Part shown: piece by piece, positions 40,537 to 42,667 of the stretch
How positions within the stretch are numbered: the stretch's first letter is position 1
How the letters are laid out: the number at the start of each line of letters is the position of its first letter
From: Bacillota bacterium
GTDB taxonomy: Bacteria; Bacillota; Clostridia; Lachnospirales; Lachnospiraceae
Length of the DNA: 42,667 nucleotides
NCBI GenBank assembly: GCA_029779695.1
Contig: JAKPAB010000025.1
Coordinates: 1-42,667, forward strand
Direction of reading: 5' to 3'
Notes under the pieces: generated by a model
Told to the model about the DNA's origin: nothing
The model's input: only the letters and a program-made list of their open reading frames with translations
Database searches by the model: none
Program-made: the position numbers and the translations under genes

Positions 40537-41705
40537 TTTGTTTCTTCTTTCAATTCTTTTACAAAAAGCTCAATTCTGTCCATTGCTTTTTTCAAGTTGT
40601 CCATGGAGTATGCATAGGAGATTCTCACGAATCCCTCACCGCATTGTCCAAATGCTGTTCCCGGAACTACTGCTACCTTCTGTTTCTTTAGAAGATTTGT
40701 AGCAAATTCTTCACTGGTCATTCCGAATTCCTTGATAGATGGGAAAATATAGAATGCTCCAAAAGGTTCAAAGCACCTGATCCCCATATCTCTAAGTCTG
40801 TTTAATAAATACCTGCGGCGTTCATCATACTGAACCACCATATCTGCAACTTCCTTATCACAGCTCTTAACTGCCTCAACTGCGGCATACTGTGATGTAG
40901 TCGGTGCGCACATTATGGCGAACTGATGGATCTTTAGCATCTGACTCAAAAGTACGGCAGGTGCACATGCATATCCTAATCTCCATCCGGTCATTGCAAA
41001 TGCCTTTGAAAAACCATTTATATATACTGTTCTCTCCTTCATTCCCGGAAAAGCAGCTATTGAGACATGATTCTTCTGATATGTAAGCTCAGCGTATATC
41101 TCGTCTGTAAGTACAAAAAGGTCATGTTTTATTACTATATCAACTATTTTTTTTAGATCTGACCCTTCCATAACAGCTCCCGTAGGATTGTTAGGATATG
41201 GCAGAATAAGAACCTTGGTCTTATCTGTGATCTTCTCCTCCACCTCTTCAGGTGTGAGTCTGAATTCATCATCCTCTTTGAGCTCTATATACACCGGATT
41301 GCCGCCTGCGAGAATAGTACAAGGTCCGTATGATACATAGCTGGGCTGCGGGATAAGGACCTCATCTCCTGGATCTAGCATGGCTCGAAGAGCTATATCA
41401 ATAGCTTCGCTTCCGCCTACCGTTATCATCATCTCTTGATTAGGATCATATATCAGGTCATATTTTCTGGTCAGATACTCAGAGATTGCAACCTTTAATT
41501 CCTTTAGACCTGAATTGGATGTATAAAATGTTCTTCCGTTTTCCAGGGAAAATATCGCCTCATCCCTTATTCTCCACGGAGTATCGAAATCCGGTTCACC
41601 TACACCAAGAGAGATCGCATCATCCATTTCCTGGACAATATCAAAGAACTTTCTTATTCCTGAAGGTGCAATATTTGTTATTGTCTGATTGACAGGATTT
41701 CTCAT
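40533..41705 (-). CDS. PLP-dependent aminotransferase, class I/II
   Basis: Fold-type I aminotransferase of 390 residues, cytoplasmic. The PLP lysine is Lys234 in NGFSKAFAMTGWRLGY. Asn/Pro motif PYPNNPTGAV, Asp-Glu DEIYAELTY and the C-terminal Arg in EGFVRISYA complete the cofactor and carboxylate sites. Closest in style to aspartate/aromatic-type aminotransferases (PatA, AspC-like); the amino-acid substrate is not clear. The ATG overlaps the stop of the Lrp-type regulator by 4 bp (ATGA), suggesting that the regulator senses an amino acid linked to this enzyme. Confidence 0.92.
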   Translation of the reverse strand: MRNPVNQTITNIAPSGIRKFFDIVQEMDDAISLGVGEPDFDTPWRIRDEAIFSLENGRTFYTSNSGLKELKVAISEYLTRKYDLIYDPNQEMMITVGGSEAIDIALRAMLDPGDEVLIPQPSYVSYGPCTILAGGNPVYIELKEDDEFRLTPEEVEEKITDKTKVLILPYPNNPTGAVMEGSDLKKIVDIVIKHDLFVLTDEIYAELTYQKNHVSIAAFPGMKERTVYINGFSKAFAMTGWRLGYACAPAVLLSQMLKIHQFAIMCAPTTSQYAAVEAVKSCDKEVADMVVQYDERRRYLLNRLRDMGIRCFEPFGAFYIFPSIKEFGMTSEEFATNLLKKQKVAVVPGTAFGQCGEGFVRISYAYSMDNLKKAMDRIELFVKELKEETN

Positions 41706-42193
41706 AATGACATCTTCATCCTTTCATCGAGCCTATCCTCACTCATGATAGTTCCGTGCTCTTTGTATAATTTCAAGATGAAGTTCGTCTTGGTGCTGAG
41801 AACAGATTCAAGAGGTGCCAGTTTCGATGATACGAATTCCGCCACTTCTTTAAGGGTTCTTCCCTCGATAATTACCATAAAATCAAATCCACCGGATATC
41901 AGATATACGCTGGTTACCTCAGGATAGTTATAGATATGCTTAGCTACCTTATCAAATCCCATTCCTCTCTGAGGTGTTACTCTGACCTCTATCATAGCTG
42001 TTACCTTGTCGATACCTGCCTTGTCCCAATTTATCAATGTGTGATATCCACATATGATATGTTTTTCTTCCATATCTTGAAGAGCATTAATAACTTCGTT
42101 TTCGCTCTCCCCCAGTATCGTCGCCAGTTCCTTCAGATCTATCCTGCTGTTCTTTTCTATATAGTTAAGTATCTTTTCATTAATATTCTGCAT
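41702..42193 (-). CDS. Lrp/AsnC family transcriptional regulator
   Basis: Amino-acid-responsive DNA-binding protein of 163 residues. N-terminal helix-turn-helix (about 4-52; IDLKELATILGESENEVINA) is followed by a C-terminal RAM/ligand domain (about 65-145) with PEVTSVYLISGGFDFMVII. An AAGGAAA lies upstream of the ATG, and a TATAAT-like -10 (minus strand, 42272-42277) about 80 bp further up. Translationally coupled to the aminotransferase gene, which it probably regulates together with itself. Confidence 0.92.
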   Translation of the reverse strand: MQNINEKILNYIEKNSRIDLKELATILGESENEVINALQDMEEKHIICGYHTLINWDKAGIDKVTAMIEVRVTPQRGMGFDKVAKHIYNYPEVTSVYLISGGFDFMVIIEGRTLKEVAEFVSSKLAPLESVLSTKTNFILKLYKEHGTIMSEDRLDERMKMSL

Positions 42194-42300
42194 CGTTTCT
42201 TTTTCCTTTCCTGATTTAACAGTCTTTTCCCTTGTGATTCAGAATTACGATTACTTACATATATGCCTTTTATTATAGGTATGTCCTAATTACATCAGAA

Positions 42301-42667
42301 TCATATCACTTTGGCAAGTTCATCTTCTCTTGGTCTGTCCAAAAATCTCACTTCTCCATCAGTATCAAACAGAAGTACCTTATCTTTGCTGTTATTCAGA
42401 TATCCTATAATGCAAGCTTCCATTCCAGTTTCCCTTAAAAGAGCCATGGATTCTGCGCCGCTTCTCACAACTGCTATATATGCACCAAATGATTCCAGTC
42501 TATATGGATCTATATGATAAAATTCTGAGATCTCCACAGTTTCCTGCTTTATCGGTATGGAAAAAATGTCTATAACAAATCCTTTTTTTCTGACCTTTCC
42601 CAGTTCCCATAGAGTATTCATGATGCCACCCTCTCCGCATTTGAACGTCAAGGGAATGGTCTCATCA
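42301..42667 (-). CDS. HypE/AIR-synthase-related protein, C-terminal part (5' end outside window)
   Basis: C-terminal domain of the AIRS/HypE superfamily (ATP-dependent enzymes of purine synthesis, hydrogenase maturation and relatives). The frame is open through the right edge, so the ATG and TTG codons near 42620-42651 are internal. The visible 122 residues contain CGEGGIMNTLWELGK, PIKQETVEISEFYHIDPYRL and MEACIIGYL. These fit the C-terminal AIRS domain. The ATP-binding N-terminal half is not in the window. No hydrogenase gene is visible, so the role stays open. Confidence 0.75.
   Translation of the reverse strand, partial: DETIPLTFKCGEGGIMNTLWELGKVRKKGFVIDIFSIPIKQETVEISEFYHIDPYRLESFGAYIAVVRSGAESMALLRETGMEACIIGYLNNSKDKVLLFDTDGEVRFLDRPREDELAKVI

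Overview
The window reads as chromosomal DNA from a low-GC, Gram-positive anaerobe of the Clostridia, most likely a gut or rumen Lachnospiraceae. The evidence is the AT-rich intergenic DNA, strong AGGAG-type ribosome binding sites, the ecfA1-ecfA2-ecfT-truA and rplM-rpsI gene blocks, an OFA-type MFS carrier next to an Fe-S flavin reductase, and many ABC/two-component modules. The genus is an inference; there is no rRNA or other marker to settle it. All genes but three are on the minus strand. Both ends cut through a gene: a membrane-anchored EAL protein at the left and a HypE/AIR-synthase-like protein at the right.

Left part (1-7.9 kb): a c-di-GMP signalling protein with a degenerate GGDEF domain; an FMN riboswitch controlling a RibU-type riboflavin S component; a possible CDF transporter / purine nucleoside phosphorylase / C69 dipeptidase operon; and a YitT-family membrane protein. 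From 13.3 to 7.1 kb a tight seven-gene run begins with two zinc-ribbon/single-TM proteins and a small one-TM protein that I do not recognise, then a PflX-like radical SAM protein, a NatAB-like ABC exporter and YitT. This run is the best candidate for an undescribed system.

Middle part: a divergent plus-strand MacAB-like efflux operon (13.5-17.0 kb) meets, at a shared terminator, a minus-strand operon encoding an ABC-2 exporter, a probable 31-residue ORF, a DesK/NarL-type two-component system and a Fes-like esterase (22.9-17.1 kb). A near-perfect palindrome upstream is a likely site for the NarL-type regulator. Next come an OFA-family carrier and a 648-residue Old-Yellow-Enzyme-type flavoprotein, with a LysR regulator that sits 16 bp behind a YefM-YoeB toxin-antitoxin pair. 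The toxin-antitoxin promoter carries two copies of CGTACA-N6-TGTACG.

Right part: rplM-rpsI with a consensus promoter and a structured leader, and ecfA1-ecfA2-ecfT-truA. Between truA and rplM lie a CHASE-domain hybrid histidine kinase and a Bce-like ABC transporter with its OmpR-type two-component system. This separates genes that are usually adjacent. The housekeeping EcfA1A2T module can energise the RibU found about 35 kb away. trmL, a class I aminotransferase and an Lrp/AsnC regulator complete the window. I saw no tRNA, rRNA, insertion sequence, prophage or CRISPR array.
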